DNA from: Thermotogae bacterium
GTDB lineage: Bacteria; Thermotogota; Thermotogae; B3-G13
Reading direction: 5' to 3'
NCBI GenBank assembly: GCA_015486095.1
Contig: WFSK01000227.1
Location: 1-5,480 of the forward strand
DNA length: 5,480 bases
A program made the position numbers and the translations under genes. Of the stretch, positions 5,178-5,480 are shown in pieces; the stretch's first letter is position 1, and every line of letters starts with the position of its first letter. The notes under the pieces were generated by a model, which was given only the letters and a program-made list of their open reading frames with translations, was not told the DNA's origin and searched no databases.

Positions 5178-5480
5178 TTATAATCCCAACTCGTAGAGAT
5201 CTGGTCTTCTATCTTTCAGAACGTCGTTGAAGGCATTCAACTTCTTATTGCGAGAAAGAAGAGGATCTATATCGACTTCGAGTATGGCATCACCAACCTT
5301 CGAAGCCTTAGCCATGATCTCACCGGTTGGGGAAGTTATCTGGCTCTCTCCTGTGAAATACAATTCTCTGCTGCCATTCCTATCCGATCCCCATCTGTTT
5401 GCCGTTGCTATGTACACCCTGTTCTGGATGGAGGAGTAGATATTCGCATTCTGACAGTATGGCATAACCAGATTAGCCGA
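5178..5480 (-). CDS. Carbon-nitrogen hydrolase (nitrilase superfamily), C-terminal part
   Basis: The gene runs off the right edge; only about the last 100 residues are present, ending in TAA at 5178-5180. They fit the C-terminal part of the nitrilase superfamily fold: SANLVMPYCQ (the family's ANLV-PYCQ segment after the catalytic Cys region), SIQNRVYIATANRWG (the ENR-x-Y-x-x-x-x-N region), YFTGESQITSPTGEIMAKA (the SQI-x-x-P-x-G-E strand), AILEVDIDP, and NDVLKDRRPDLYEL at the end. The reading frame continues upstream of the internal ATG at 5465 without a stop, so that Met is not the start. The catalytic Glu-Lys-Cys residues lie outside the window, so substrate (an amide, carbamoyl or nitrile compound) cannot be judged. 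It is upstream of hutH on the same strand and may share its transcript; TATAAT in this orientation spans the stop codon but has no matching -35. Confidence 0.85.
   Translation of the reverse strand, partial: SANLVMPYCQNANIYSSIQNRVYIATANRWGSDRNGSRELYFTGESQITSPTGEIMAKASKVGDAILEVDIDPLLSRNKKLNAFNDVLKDRRPDLYELGL

Noticed and set aside
5177..5182. Perfect TATAAT on the minus strand at the nitrilase stop, as a hutH promoter
   Set aside because: No -35-like sequence is found 16-18 bases upstream; the hexamer arises from the Leu codon and the stop.

Overview
The window holds two convergent gene groups. On the plus strand are the end of a V/A-type ATP synthase operon (3' end of subunit B, complete subunit D), then a translation-related cluster: ribosomal protein L25 (TL5/CTC form), peptidyl-tRNA hydrolase, a small UVR-motif protein of unknown function, and ribosomal protein S2. 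On the minus strand are the 3' end of a nitrilase-superfamily amidohydrolase gene and, downstream of it, a complete histidine ammonia-lyase gene. Coding density is high. The longest gap, 163 nt, lies between the convergent ends of rpsB and hutH.

The organism is a bacterium: it has L25, bacterial Pth, S2 of the bacterial type and strong Shine-Dalgarno sites. Frequent AGA/AGG arginine and ATA isoleucine codons, charged Lys/Glu-rich proteins and a V/A-type rather than F-type ATPase suggest a thermophilic anaerobe, for example Thermotogota or Synergistota. This is inference; the window alone does not settle the phylum.

On the plus strand, B/D, L25/pth and pth/UVR each meet in a 4-bp ATGA overlap, which suggests translational coupling. 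L25 starts after a 68-nt gap with a possible promoter and a strong RBS, so the translation genes may form their own unit. rpsB is set apart by a 93-nt leader with a stable hairpin that is not followed by a T-run. The leader is a candidate for S2 autoregulation. No tsf gene follows rpsB, although rpsB-tsf is the usual bacterial order.

On the minus strand the nitrilase gene precedes hutH by 54 nt, so the two are probably co-transcribed. HutH keeps the MIO triad and the known active-site residues, pointing to histidine breakdown to urocanate plus ammonia. No other hut gene is visible.

The most striking non-coding feature is a perfect 15-bp inverted repeat bracketing 81 nt between the convergent genes. 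It is compatible with a small MITE-like element flanked by TA dinucleotides, or with a long hairpin at the meeting point of the two transcripts. I found no CRISPR array, tRNA, rRNA or intact transposase. Apart from that element, the rpsB leader and the orphan UVR protein, the window looks like ordinary core genome.
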